DNA of 5,934 nucleotides from Candidatus Cloacimonadota bacterium (GTDB lineage Bacteria; Cloacimonadota; Cloacimonadia; Cloacimonadales; Cloacimonadaceae): contig JALOBT010000063.1 of NCBI GenBank assembly GCA_023228125.1, positions 1-5,934 of the forward strand, read 5' to 3'. A model generated the notes under the pieces. The model was not told the origin of the DNA, made no database searches, and saw only the letters and a list, made by a program, of their open reading frames with translations. Below are positions 1 through 5,737 of this stretch, piece after piece; the stretch's first letter is position 1; the number at the start of each line of letters is the position of its first letter. The position numbers and the translations under genes are program-made.

Positions 1-658
1 CGAGCTCAGGCTGGATGCCGGAAAAGAAATCCAGCGCACAGCTTAGGGCATTGATCCCCTTTTCCGGAAAGGCCACATGCGCGGCTTTCCCGATGAATTT
101 CAGGTCAAATTCCTGCGGAATGCCAAAGAAGATTCCGGCTTTGGAGCTCACAGTTCCCACCGGCAAATCGCTACCCACGTGCAGGGCAAAAGCAGCGGCA
201 ATGGAGTATCTTTGCAGGATTCCTGTTGCCAGAATGCTTTCGGCACCACCCTCGCCTTCTTCCGCGGGTTGGAAGAGGAAGAGCAGATTGCATTTGGGAC
301 GCATGATCCACACTCTCTGGATCAGTCCCAGGAGGACGGCCATGTGTACATCGTGCCCACAGGCGTGCATCATACCCTCATGTTCGGAGGCAAAATCACG
401 GCCGGTGGCTTCATCCGTAGGCAGAGCGTCCATATCTGCCCTAAAGAGTTGAAATTCATCAGCTTCCGTGCCTCCTACATAGACCACCAAAATGCCGGTG
501 GACTGCGGAAATTCGATGATCTCAAAGAGGTCTTTGACGCCGCGGGTGGAAGTCAGCTCTTGCAGATATTTCAGGATCAAAGCCTTAGTTTTGTGCTCCT
601 GATAAGCTATTTCGGGGATTTTGTGCAGCTCGTGACGCAAGAAAATGGGATCAAACAT
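1..658 (-). CDS. M20 family metallo-amidohydrolase, probably N-acetyldiaminopimelate deacetylase (5' part, cut by window edge)
   Basis: I translated this by hand from the minus strand: 219 residues without a stop, starting MFDPIFLRHELHKIPE. The C-terminal part lies beyond position 1; M20D enzymes are usually about 370-400 residues. Visible landmarks are FRADMDALP at residues 72-80, HACGHDVHM at 98-106 (metal ligands Cys100 and His102), FQPAEEGEGGAE at 129-140 (Glu133 general base and Glu134 metal ligand by family analogy), ALHVG at 158-162 (His160) and GKAAHVAFP at 190-198, which begins the lid/dimerisation domain. The layout closely matches the Bacillus YkuR/DapL type, a cytoplasmic enzyme that removes acetate from N-acetyl-LL-diaminopimelate. 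The asd gene directly upstream supports that role. The ATG overlaps the asd stop by 8 bp; the best Shine-Dalgarno-like stretch (GGGAAAGA) lies rather far upstream, so translational coupling is likely. A hippurate hydrolase or another N-acyl-amino-acid amidohydrolase remains possible. M20 family is near certain; the substrate is inferred. Confidence 0.85.
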   Translation of the reverse strand, partial: MFDPIFLRHELHKIPEIAYQEHKTKALILKYLQELTSTRGVKDLFEIIEFPQSTGILVVYVGGTEADEFQLFRADMDALPTDEATGRDFASEHEGMMHACGHDVHMAVLLGLIQRVWIMRPKCNLLFLFQPAEEGEGGAESILATGILQRYSIAAAFALHVGSDLPVGTVSSKAGIFFGIPQEFDLKFIGKAAHVAFPEKGINALSCALDFFSGIQPEL

Positions 659-1646
659 GGCTCTCATCAATCTTTCCCGCTTGCAGAGCGTGGGCATACA
701 TGATGTTGACAGCATTGGCAGCGGCACCGATGCGGACATTGTGCCCCACATTCCAAAAACAAAGCGAGCGCGAGTCCACACCCAGGCGCAGACGGCAGAC
801 CTGCGATAAGTTCGATTCCCCCAGCCCCAGAGGGGTGATATAGCTATTCTCATGGTATTTGATGCCCGGGGCCTGGCTGAGCAATTTCGCGGCCTGAGCC
901 AGATCGACTTCTTGTTCAAATTCGGCATAGACACTAAGAGAGTGGCCGTAGATCACCGGCACCCGCACCGCTGTGGCACTGATGGCTATATCATCTCTTG
1001 TCAGTATCTTGTGGGTTTCAATGCGCATCTTCTCTTCTTCGGTGCTATAGCCGTTATCCAAAAACACGCCGATTTGGGGGATGACGTTCAGGTCTATCGG
1101 CTCGGGATAGATCCCTTTGAGTTTTGAGCCCTGGCGCTGCTTTTCTAAAGTCTGAATTCCGCCGTGCCCACTGCCGGAAACCGCCTGATAAGTGGAAACT
1201 ACCACCTTGTTCAGATGATATTCCTTATCCAGAACGGCAAGCGGCAGGACCATCTGGATGGTGGAGCAATTGGGATTTGCCACGATGCCTTGATAGCCCA
1301 AGAGCAGATCGCCATTGATCTGCGGCACTATCAAAGGAATAGCGGCATCCTGACGAAAAGCGGAAGAATTGTCTATAATAAGTTCGCTGCTTTGCAAGGC
1401 AGAGGGAGCATAAGCGTGGGCTACGCCTCCTCCCGCGGAGAAAAACACATAGTCATAATGTTTGCTCAGAGAGATCTCGGTAAGCTCCTGCACCACAGTG
1501 GGTTTGTCCAGGTAATACAGTATCTCGCCCCGGGAGCGCGCACTGGCATACAAATCCAGCACTTCAGGCTGTAGATTCAGCTCCTGCAGGCAGGTGATCA
1601 TCATCCGGCCCACTTCGCCGGTAGCGCCAACTATTGCTATCTTCAT
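651..1646 (-). CDS. asd: aspartate-semialdehyde dehydrogenase
   Basis: This 331-residue cytoplasmic enzyme reduces L-aspartyl-4-phosphate with NADPH to aspartate semialdehyde, the branch point to lysine/diaminopimelate, threonine and methionine. The length is normal for the family. The N-terminal Rossmann fold carries GATGEVG at residues 7-13 and the SAR segment at 35-37, which contacts the NADP phosphate. DNSSAFR lies at 92-98. The catalytic cysteine is Cys127 in NPNCST. YQAVSGSG at 153-160 and the RIETH segment at 208-212, with active-site His212, form the substrate pocket. RVPV at 228-231 and GAAANAV at 307-313 are also typical. No key residue is missing. The ATG start is supported by a purine-rich AAAAAGGA (1655-1662 on this strand), 8 nt upstream. 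The stop overlaps the downstream amidohydrolase start, so the two are probably one operon. Confidence 0.96.
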   Translation of the reverse strand: MKIAIVGATGEVGRMMITCLQELNLQPEVLDLYASARSRGEILYYLDKPTVVQELTEISLSKHYDYVFFSAGGGVAHAYAPSALQSSELIIDNSSAFRQDAAIPLIVPQINGDLLLGYQGIVANPNCSTIQMVLPLAVLDKEYHLNKVVVSTYQAVSGSGHGGIQTLEKQRQGSKLKGIYPEPIDLNVIPQIGVFLDNGYSTEEEKMRIETHKILTRDDIAISATAVRVPVIYGHSLSVYAEFEQEVDLAQAAKLLSQAPGIKYHENSYITPLGLGESNLSQVCRLRLGVDSRSLCFWNVGHNVRIGAAANAVNIMYAHALQAGKIDESHV

Positions 1647-1654
1647 TTATCATA

Positions 1655-1662
1655 TCCTTTTT
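1655..1662 (-). promoter_or_regulatory. ribosome binding site of asd
   Basis: AAAAAGGA read on the minus strand, 8 nt before the ATG at 1646. It fixes that ATG as the start, in agreement with the protein beginning directly with the Rossmann-fold strand MKIAIVGATG. Confidence 0.6.
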
Positions 1663-1708
1663 ACTTGCGATAATTTAGAGAAACCCAAGAAAGGCAAACT
1701 ACAGGATT

Positions 1709-1750
1709 TGTCAATGTAAACTTGACGAATAGCCGCCCCTCAAAAACATT
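1709..1750. promoter_or_regulatory. divergent promoter region with back-to-back TTGAC boxes
   Basis: The gap between divergent asd and the tRNA gene has TTGACG on the plus strand (1722-1727) and TTGACA on the minus strand (1714 to 1709). Together they form the inverted repeat GTCAA-N7-TTGAC at 1710-1726. For the plus strand, 17 bp after the -35-like box there is only a weak -10 candidate, AACATT (1745-1750), about 15 bp before the tRNA. For the minus strand the hexamer at the matching distance is poor. The -35-like boxes are seen directly; their use as promoters is inferred. A dyad bound by a regulator would look the same. Confidence 0.3.
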
Positions 1751-1765
1751 GCACTGTGACAATGC

Positions 1766-1841
1766 GCCCCTGTAGCTCAGGGGATAGAGCAGCGGTTTCC
1801 TAAACCGTTGGTCGGAAGTTCGATTCTTCCCAGGGGCGCCA
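1766..1841 (+). tRNA. tRNA-Arg (anticodon CCT)
   Basis: A 76-nt gene that folds fully by hand. Acceptor stem GCCCCTG (1766-1772) pairs with CAGGGGC (1831-1837). The D arm is GCTC/GAGC (1775-1778, 1787-1790). The anticodon stem is GCGGT/ACCGT with loop TTCCTAA, placing anticodon CCT at 1799-1801, which reads the arginine codon AGG. The variable region is TGGTC. The T arm GGAAG/CTTCC encloses TTCGATT. G1838 is the discriminator and CCA is encoded at 1839-1841. The RNB exoribonuclease gene starts 33 bp downstream on the same strand with no terminator visible between, so a shared transcript released by RNase P/RNase Z-type processing is plausible. Confidence 0.97.
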
Positions 1842-1874
1842 TTTACAATCTTAGGAAAAAAGGCAGATATATAA

Positions 1875-3737
1875 ATGAAAGAGCAGTCCCTCTCCCCCAC
1901 CGGCTTTGCGCAAGCAATCATCGCTTATTACAATAAGGGAGCTTTGCAGATTGCGCTGGTAACAGAGCAGATACAGGACAATTTACAGCTTCTCCAGCAG
2001 GATAAGAGCATCGCTAAACTGAGTAGTAGCCGGGTGATTTTGACTACAAAGGCACGTTTTGCTATAGCGCCTGAGAGCTTGATTTCTTTTTGGGAAGAAG
2101 TGCAGGCTTTGAGTCCGGATCTTCCTGCTATTCCGGCTGAGGGCTTGTCATTTGCCGAGCTGCTGAAACAGGAACACTTGCACGAGGATGCCGCCAGATT
2201 TGCTCTGCTTTTTGGCCTAAAAGCCCATCCTGAACGTTACTATCAAAAGCATGAACTCTATTTTCAGCGCAGTAGCGCAGAGCAAGAGAGCTTCCGGCTT
2301 CTGCAAATAGAGCGCGAGCAGCGGCAGGCATATTTGGCGCGGGTAGCTGACTATCTGGCTGATCCTTCTGAACTCTTGCGAAATAGCGATCAAAGGCAAG
2401 TGGCCAGCGAACTAAAGAAAATCTTACTGGGCGAAAAGGTCGAGGATCTGCATAAGCTCTTACGCAGGCGCAGTGCCGAGCCTGTGGACTTGATTGTTCA
2501 ATTGCGGGCCCGTCTGGGAGACTGCCTGGACACGGCAGATCCGGCCCTGGATGCCTCCGGTTTGCCCATCGCTTTTTATGCTGATTATCCCAGAGCTCAG
2601 CTTAAAACCAGCGATCTGCCCTCCGCAAATCACAGCGCCTTCTGCATTGATGATGAAGACAGCCTGGATTTTGATGATGCGATCAGTCTGCAGGACACAG
2701 TGGAAGGCTATCGCCTGGGCATCCACGTGAGCAATCTGGCTTTGCATCTGGAGGCCGGACAGGCCTTGTTTGATCAAGCACGAGAGCGGGTATCTTCCCT
2801 GTATTTGGCGGGCGGGATCATCCCGATGTTGCCGCCGGAATTTTCTCAAGGCCAATTCTCCTTGATTCAGAATCAGGAAAAAGCGGTGCTCAGTCTATAT
2901 ACAGATTTCGATGCGGAGCTGAGGCCCGGGAAGACGCAAGTACTTGCGCAAAAGATCAGGATCTCAGAGAATCTCTCCTACAAAGCGGTGGATAAGGATT
3001 TTGGCAAGCCCATCTTCTCTTTGATCCATAAAATGACCGAAAGTTTGAAAGCACTGCGCGACCCGGAAGAGCGAGCCGAGGGCAGACGCTTTGTCTATAA
3101 TTTTACCCTGATAAATGGCAAGCTGATCCCCAAAAAGATCGATCTGCACAGCTCTGCCCGGCAGATGATCGAAGAGCTGATGATACACTACAACAGCAGC
3201 CTGGCTCAATATGCGCTGGCTCAGCACTTGCCCCTCCTCTTTCGCAATATCTCCCGCTTGGGCAGTGCGGAAAATGACACACAGCTCAGCTCCGCCTATC
3301 TGGATACCAAAGCCGGATACCATCCCGGAATCGGCACCGATGCCTATCTGCATGCCACCAGCCCCATCCGCAGATTTGTGGATTTGATCAACCAAATGCA
3401 GGTGCAAAACCATCTGACTCACGGCCAATTCTGCTTTTCGGAAGACGCCCTGCAAAGCCTGATCCCGGATATCGAAAAACGCATCCAACTGATCAGAGCC
3501 ACAGTGCAAAAATCCGATCGTTACTGGATGCTGAAGTATATCGAAGAGAACCTGCTGCACCAACCTTTGGAAGGGATATTGCGAGCAGTGGTATCTGGCC
3601 AATACCGGGTGGAGATTTTGCCCTGGGGCAAACAGATCCTGCTGAGCCTGGATGTGGCTCCGCCGGAGTATTTCACTTTTGTGGCCTATAAGGTGGATTG
3701 GGAGAAGATGGTGCTGAGGGGGGATTTGATTGAGTGA
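1875..3737 (+). CDS. RNB-domain 3'-5' exoribonuclease (RNase II/RNase R family)
   Basis: This 620-residue protein is close to RNase II in length (about 640) and shorter than RNase R (about 800). The family degrades RNA processively from the 3' end in a Mg-dependent hydrolytic reaction in the cytoplasm. The catalytic block at residues 258-269 carries the four conserved aspartates Asp259, Asp265, Asp267 and Asp268. Tyr310 in LYLAGGIIPMLP matches the RNase II tyrosine that stacks on the RNA 3' end. EELMIHYN (433-440) and TSPIRRFVDLINQ (495-507, with Arg499/Arg500) are further RNB signatures. Residues 15-60 look like a small beta-barrel and about 65-220 are charged and helical, instead of two clear cold-shock domains. 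Residues 564-620 resemble a short, divergent S1/OB fold. The ATG at 1875 follows a purine-rich stretch (1853-1863). The family and intact active site are secure; RNase II versus RNase R class is not, so no symbol is given. Confidence 0.93.
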   Translation: MKEQSLSPTGFAQAIIAYYNKGALQIALVTEQIQDNLQLLQQDKSIAKLSSSRVILTTKARFAIAPESLISFWEEVQALSPDLPAIPAEGLSFAELLKQEHLHEDAARFALLFGLKAHPERYYQKHELYFQRSSAEQESFRLLQIEREQRQAYLARVADYLADPSELLRNSDQRQVASELKKILLGEKVEDLHKLLRRRSAEPVDLIVQLRARLGDCLDTADPALDASGLPIAFYADYPRAQLKTSDLPSANHSAFCIDDEDSLDFDDAISLQDTVEGYRLGIHVSNLALHLEAGQALFDQARERVSSLYLAGGIIPMLPPEFSQGQFSLIQNQEKAVLSLYTDFDAELRPGKTQVLAQKIRISENLSYKAVDKDFGKPIFSLIHKMTESLKALRDPEERAEGRRFVYNFTLINGKLIPKKIDLHSSARQMIEELMIHYNSSLAQYALAQHLPLLFRNISRLGSAENDTQLSSAYLDTKAGYHPGIGTDAYLHATSPIRRFVDLINQMQVQNHLTHGQFCFSEDALQSLIPDIEKRIQLIRATVQKSDRYWMLKYIEENLLHQPLEGILRAVVSGQYRVEILPWGKQILLSLDVAPPEYFTFVAYKVDWEKMVLRGDLIE

Positions 3738-3742
3738 GGGGA

Positions 3743-3848
3743 GTTACGAGTTACAAGTTACGAGTTACAAGTTAGACGTTAGACGTTAGGCGTTAGAAGT
3801 TAGGCGTTAGAAAGTTAGACCTTAGACGTTAGACGTTAGAAGTTATCA
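3743..3848. repeat. 7-bp tandem repeat, 15 degenerate units
   Basis: It starts 5 bp after the RNB stop codon. Units run GTTACGA, GTTACAA, GTTACGA, GTTACAA, then GTTAGAC, GTTAGGC and GTTAGAA variants, ending with GTTATCA. All share GTTA plus three variable bases. One extra A at 3813 breaks the register and one unit begins with C (3821). The variants fall in blocks (four GTTAC units first, then GTTAG units), as expected from local slippage and duplication. No function is visible. Confidence 0.85.
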
Positions 3849-3858
3849 GTGGCCAGTG

Positions 3859-3885
3859 CTGGATTGGATACGTCTCGTGTCCAGT
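3859..3885 (-). repeat. inverted solitary copy of the 27-bp core of the downstream 50-bp subrepeat
   Basis: Read on the minus strand, this matches the core ACTGGACGCGAGACGCATCC... of the downstream subrepeats (for example 4527-4553) at 25 of 27 positions. The two differences lie opposite each other in an imperfect palindrome (TGGA-c-GCG-aga-CGC-a-TCCA). Here it reads TGGA-c-ACG-aga-CGT-a-TCCA, so pairing is kept. The copy lies between the main heptamer array and two further heptamer units. Confidence 0.75.
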
Positions 3886-3889
3886 GAAA

Positions 3890-3903
3890 CTTACAAGTTA
3901 CGA
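3890..3903. repeat. two detached heptamer units
   Basis: CTTACAA followed by GTTACGA, the same heptamer family as 3743-3848 but separated from it by about 40 bp that contain the inverted 27-bp element. This is what would be seen if the element had inserted into, or been bracketed by, the heptamer array. Confidence 0.55.
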
Positions 3904-3916
3904 GCTTTTATCGTAG

Positions 3917-3936
3917 CGCAGGACGCCGTTCCTGCG
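3917..3936. repeat. perfect 7-bp inverted repeat
   Basis: CGCAGGA (3917-3923) and TCCTGCG (3930-3936) are separated by 6 bp and could form a GC-rich hairpin. No T run follows directly. The left arm resembles the AGCGCAGGACG stretch found in the long repeat units (near 4321-4331), so it may be a relic of the same repeat family. Confidence 0.6.
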
Positions 3937-3937
3937 G

Positions 3938-3962
3938 AACGTAAATTCAACGCTTTTACGTT
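3938..3962. repeat. perfect 8-bp inverted repeat followed by a short T run
   Basis: AACGTAAA (3938-3945) and TTTACGTT (3955-3962) flank a 9-nt loop; TT then GG follow. It starts one base after the preceding inverted repeat. It could end transcription coming from the RNB gene, but it is AT-rich, about 200 bp past the stop codon and has only four T in a row (3961-3964), so terminator function is weakly supported. Confidence 0.45.
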
Positions 3963-4080
3963 TTGGCGTTAGTGGCATTTTCCAAAGGGTATGGCAGTTC
4001 AGATAGCAAAACAATCATCTGTAGAAGGGCAAAACAAGCCAGCAGTTCACCAATCGGATTCTTTAGCCAATACGCTCTTT

Positions 4081-4118
4081 ATCCGTGTTAATCCGTACGA
4101 TCCGCAAAATCCGTGTGA
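4081..4118. repeat. four degenerate ATCCGNNNN repeats
   Basis: ATCCGTGTTA, ATCCGTACG, ATCCGCAAA and ATCCGTGTGA follow each other with a 9-10 bp period. The block recurs at 4642-4679, 5203-5240 and 5748-5785 with one or two changes. Similar ATCCGTG-type strings are, as far as I recall, common in intergenic DNA of environmental bacteria; no function is known to me. Confidence 0.7.
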
Positions 4119-4265
4119 CTATGCTTTTGGTTGATGCACGCAGCGGTGTTTGTTTGACGCACCAGCTGAAGCTGATTGGGCGGCCGTCTGAAGACAGCGT
4201 TACGGTAATCCTTAGGCATGCCATTCAGATAGAAGTCCGGTAGGACGAAAGGCGAATGCCAATAG

Positions 4266-4285
4266 CCCAGCAGGTGACTGCTGGG
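4266..4285 (+). repeat. hairpin H1 with GTGA (GNRA-type) loop
   Basis: CCCAGCAG pairs perfectly with CTGCTGGG across the four-base loop GTGA, which as RNA of the plus strand is a GNRA tetraloop. Identical copies are at 4826-4845 and 5370-5389. The minus strand would give a TCAC loop, so if this is an RNA the plus strand is favoured. Confidence 0.75.
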
Positions 4286-4399
4286 GTGGCTGGCAGATGG
4301 GTTTCCGAGTCCGGAACGCAGCGCAGGACGACACCTGATCCTTTGATAGAAAATACGCCATAATAGCCTGAGGAATATTGGTTCATATAGCTGCGGGTG

Positions 4400-4419
4400 C
4401 CTGGCCTTCAAAGGCCAGG
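4400..4419. repeat. hairpin H2
   Basis: CCTGGCCT and AGGCCAGG enclose TCAA, an 8-bp GC-rich stem. Identical copies are at 4961-4980 and 5505-5524. No T run follows (AAAGAG instead), so it is not a plus-strand terminator. Confidence 0.75.
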
Positions 4420-4452
4420 AAAGAGTCTTGATCCAGGTGCCAGTCTCGTGGC

Positions 4453-4472
4453 GTGGGGGTTCAAACCCCCAC
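4453..4472. repeat. hairpin H3
   Basis: GTGGGGGT and ACCCCCAC enclose TCAA, the same loop as H2. Copies are at 5014-5033 (identical) and 5558-5578 (stem intact, loop changed and one base longer). TCTTTT follows about 6 bp after the stem in units 1 and 3 and TCTTTC in unit 2; this is a poor match to an intrinsic terminator because the T run is short and offset. Confidence 0.75.
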
Positions 4473-4525
4473 CTGGAGTCTTTTAAGGAAGTGGGAAGAA
4501 TATGGCTACCGAAGGCAAATCCAGC

Positions 4526-4625
4526 AACTGGACGCGAGACGCATCCAATCCGGTAGTTCTCCAATCGGATTCTTTAACTGGACGCGAGACGCATCCAATC
4601 CAGCGATGCCGCAATCGGATCCCTT
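4526..4625. repeat. 50-bp subrepeat doublet of unit 1
   Basis: Two head-to-tail copies (4526-4575, 4576-4625) begin AACTGGACGCGAGACGCATC. The left half then reads CCGGTAGTT in the first copy and CCAGCGAT in the second. The right half ends TCTTTAACT-like in the first and CCCTTAGCC in the second. Confidence 0.88.
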
Positions 4626-4631
4626 AGCCAA

Positions 4632-5192
4632 TACGCTCTTTATCCGTGTTAATCCGTACGATCCGCACAATCCGTGTGACTATGCTTTTGGTTGATGCAC
4701 GCAGCGGTGTTTGTTTGACGCACCAGCTGAAGCTGATTGGGCGGCCGTCTGAAGACAGCGTTACGGTAATCCTAGGCATGCCATTCAGATAGAAGTCCGG
4801 TAGGACGTAAGGCGAATGCCAATAGCCCAGCAGGTGACTGCTGGGGTGGCTGGCAGATGGATTTCCGAGTCCGGAGCGCATGTGGAGGACGACACCTGAT
4901 CCCTCAATAGAAAATACGCCATAATAGCCTGGGGAATATTGGTTCTTATAGCTGCGGGTGCCTGGCCTTCAAAGGCCAGGAAAGAGTCTTGATCCAAATG
5001 ATAGCCCCGAGGCGTGGGGGTTCAAACCCCCACCTGGAGTCTTTCAAGGAGGGGGTAAGAATATGGCTACCGAATGCGGATCCAGCAACTGGACGCGAGA
5101 CGCATCCAATCCAGCGATTCACCAATCGGGTTCTTTGACTGGACGCGGGACGCATCCAATCCGGTAGTTCCGCAAGCGGATCCATTCGCCAA
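4632..5192. repeat. long repeat unit 2 (561 bp)
   Basis: Same order as unit 1: ATCCG repeats 4642-4679, H1 4826-4845, H2 4961-4980, H3 5014-5033, doublet 5087-5186. Differences from unit 1 cluster around 4878-4912 and 4994-5013, while the three hairpins are unchanged. In the doublet, the left-half variants occur in the opposite order to units 1 and 3. Confidence 0.9.
5087..5186. repeat. 50-bp subrepeat doublet of unit 2
   Basis: Copies at 5087-5136 and 5137-5186. Here CCAGCGAT comes first and CCGGTAGTT second, the reverse of units 1 and 3, while the right halves keep their positional type. The second copy has GGGACGC in place of GAGACGC, a change in the loop of the imperfect palindrome. Confidence 0.88.
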
Positions 5193-5737
5193 TACGCTCT
5201 TTATCCGTGTTAATCCGTACGATCCGCACGATCCGTGTGACTATGCTTTTGGTGTGCTGCACGCACCAGCTGAAGCTGATTGGGCGGCCGTCTGAAGACA
5301 GCGTTACGGTAATCTCTAGGTATGCCATTCAGATAGAAGTCCGGTAGGACGAAAGGCGAATGCCAATAGCCCAGCAGGTGACTGCTGGGGTGGCTGGCAG
5401 ATGGGTTTCCGAGTCCGGAGCGCAGCGTAGGACGGCACCTGATCCTTTGATAGAAAATCCGCCATAATAACCTGAGGGTAAATTGGTTCATAGAGCTGCG
5501 GGTGCCTGGCCTTCAAAGGCCAGGAAAGAGTCTTGACCCAGGTGGCAGCCTCGTGGCGTGGGGGTTAGAAACCCCCACCTGGAGTCTTTTAAGGAGGGTG
5601 GGATATTGCGACTACAGGAGGCGAATCAAGCAACTGGACGCGAGACGCATCCAATCCGGTAGTTCTCCAATCGGATTCTTTAACTGGACGCGGGACGCAT
5701 CCAATCCAGCGATGCCGCAATCGGATCCATTAGCCAA
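5193..5737. repeat. long repeat unit 3 (545 bp, internal 19-bp deletion)
   Basis: ATCCG repeats 5203-5240, H1 5370-5389, H2 5505-5524, H3 5558-5578, doublet 5632-5731. Near 5252-5268 it lacks about 19 bp present in units 1, 2 and 4; the missing piece is flanked in those units by direct repeats of ACGCA, which points to slippage. The loop of H3 reads TTAGAAA instead of TTCAAA, with the stem intact. Confidence 0.9.
5632..5731. repeat. 50-bp subrepeat doublet of unit 3
   Basis: Copies at 5632-5681 and 5682-5731. The first is identical over its full 50 bp to the first copy of unit 1 although the surrounding units differ by several percent. The second carries the GGGACGC loop variant, as in the second copy of unit 2. 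Confidence 0.88.

Larger units (their letters stand above)
4071..4631. repeat. long repeat unit 1 (561 bp)
   Basis: Order of parts: four ATCCG repeats (4081-4118); a conserved block containing GCGGCCG (about 4180); short GTCC...GGAC inverted repeats (near 4236-4246 and 4311-4332); hairpin H1 (4266-4285); hairpin H2 (4400-4419); hairpin H3 (4453-4472); a purine-rich AAGGAAGTGGGAAG stretch (about 4485-4498); and the 50-bp doublet (4526-4625). Only this unit also shows 7-bp pairing TCCAGGT/ACCTGGA around H3 (4432-4438 with 4471-4477). Confidence 0.9.

Noticed and set aside
77..703. Plus-strand open frame of 208 codons
   Set aside because: It lies opposite the M20 gene, whose minus-strand translation carries the family motifs; the plus frame has no recognisable domain.
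1661..1921. Minus-strand open frame of 86 codons across the tRNA
   Set aside because: It is the antisense of the tRNA-Arg gene; its GKNRTSDQRFRKPLLYPLSYRG-like core is the well-known artefact of translating a tRNA gene backwards. It also runs into the start of the RNB gene.
2964..3602. Minus-strand open frame of 212 codons inside the RNB gene
   Set aside because: It is a shadow of the RNB coding frame, which contains conserved catalytic motifs through this stretch.
4432..4477. Possible tRNA-like minihelix: 7-bp acceptor-like stem TCCAGGT/ACCTGGA around a T-arm-like GGTTCAAACC hairpin
   Set aside because: The outer stem is lost in unit 2 and weakened in unit 3, there is no D arm or anticodon arm, and no CCA follows. 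Only the inner H3 hairpin is conserved.
4453..4486. Intrinsic terminator at H3
   Set aside because: The T run begins several bases after the stem, is only four long and is broken by C in unit 2; no gene lies just upstream.
4088..4564. Minus-strand open frame of 158 codons across long repeat unit 1
   Set aside because: One-base indels place the corresponding sequence in unit 2 in different frames (4624-4881 and 4785-4997). It has no known domain and no clear ribosome binding site, and open frames exist on the other strand too.
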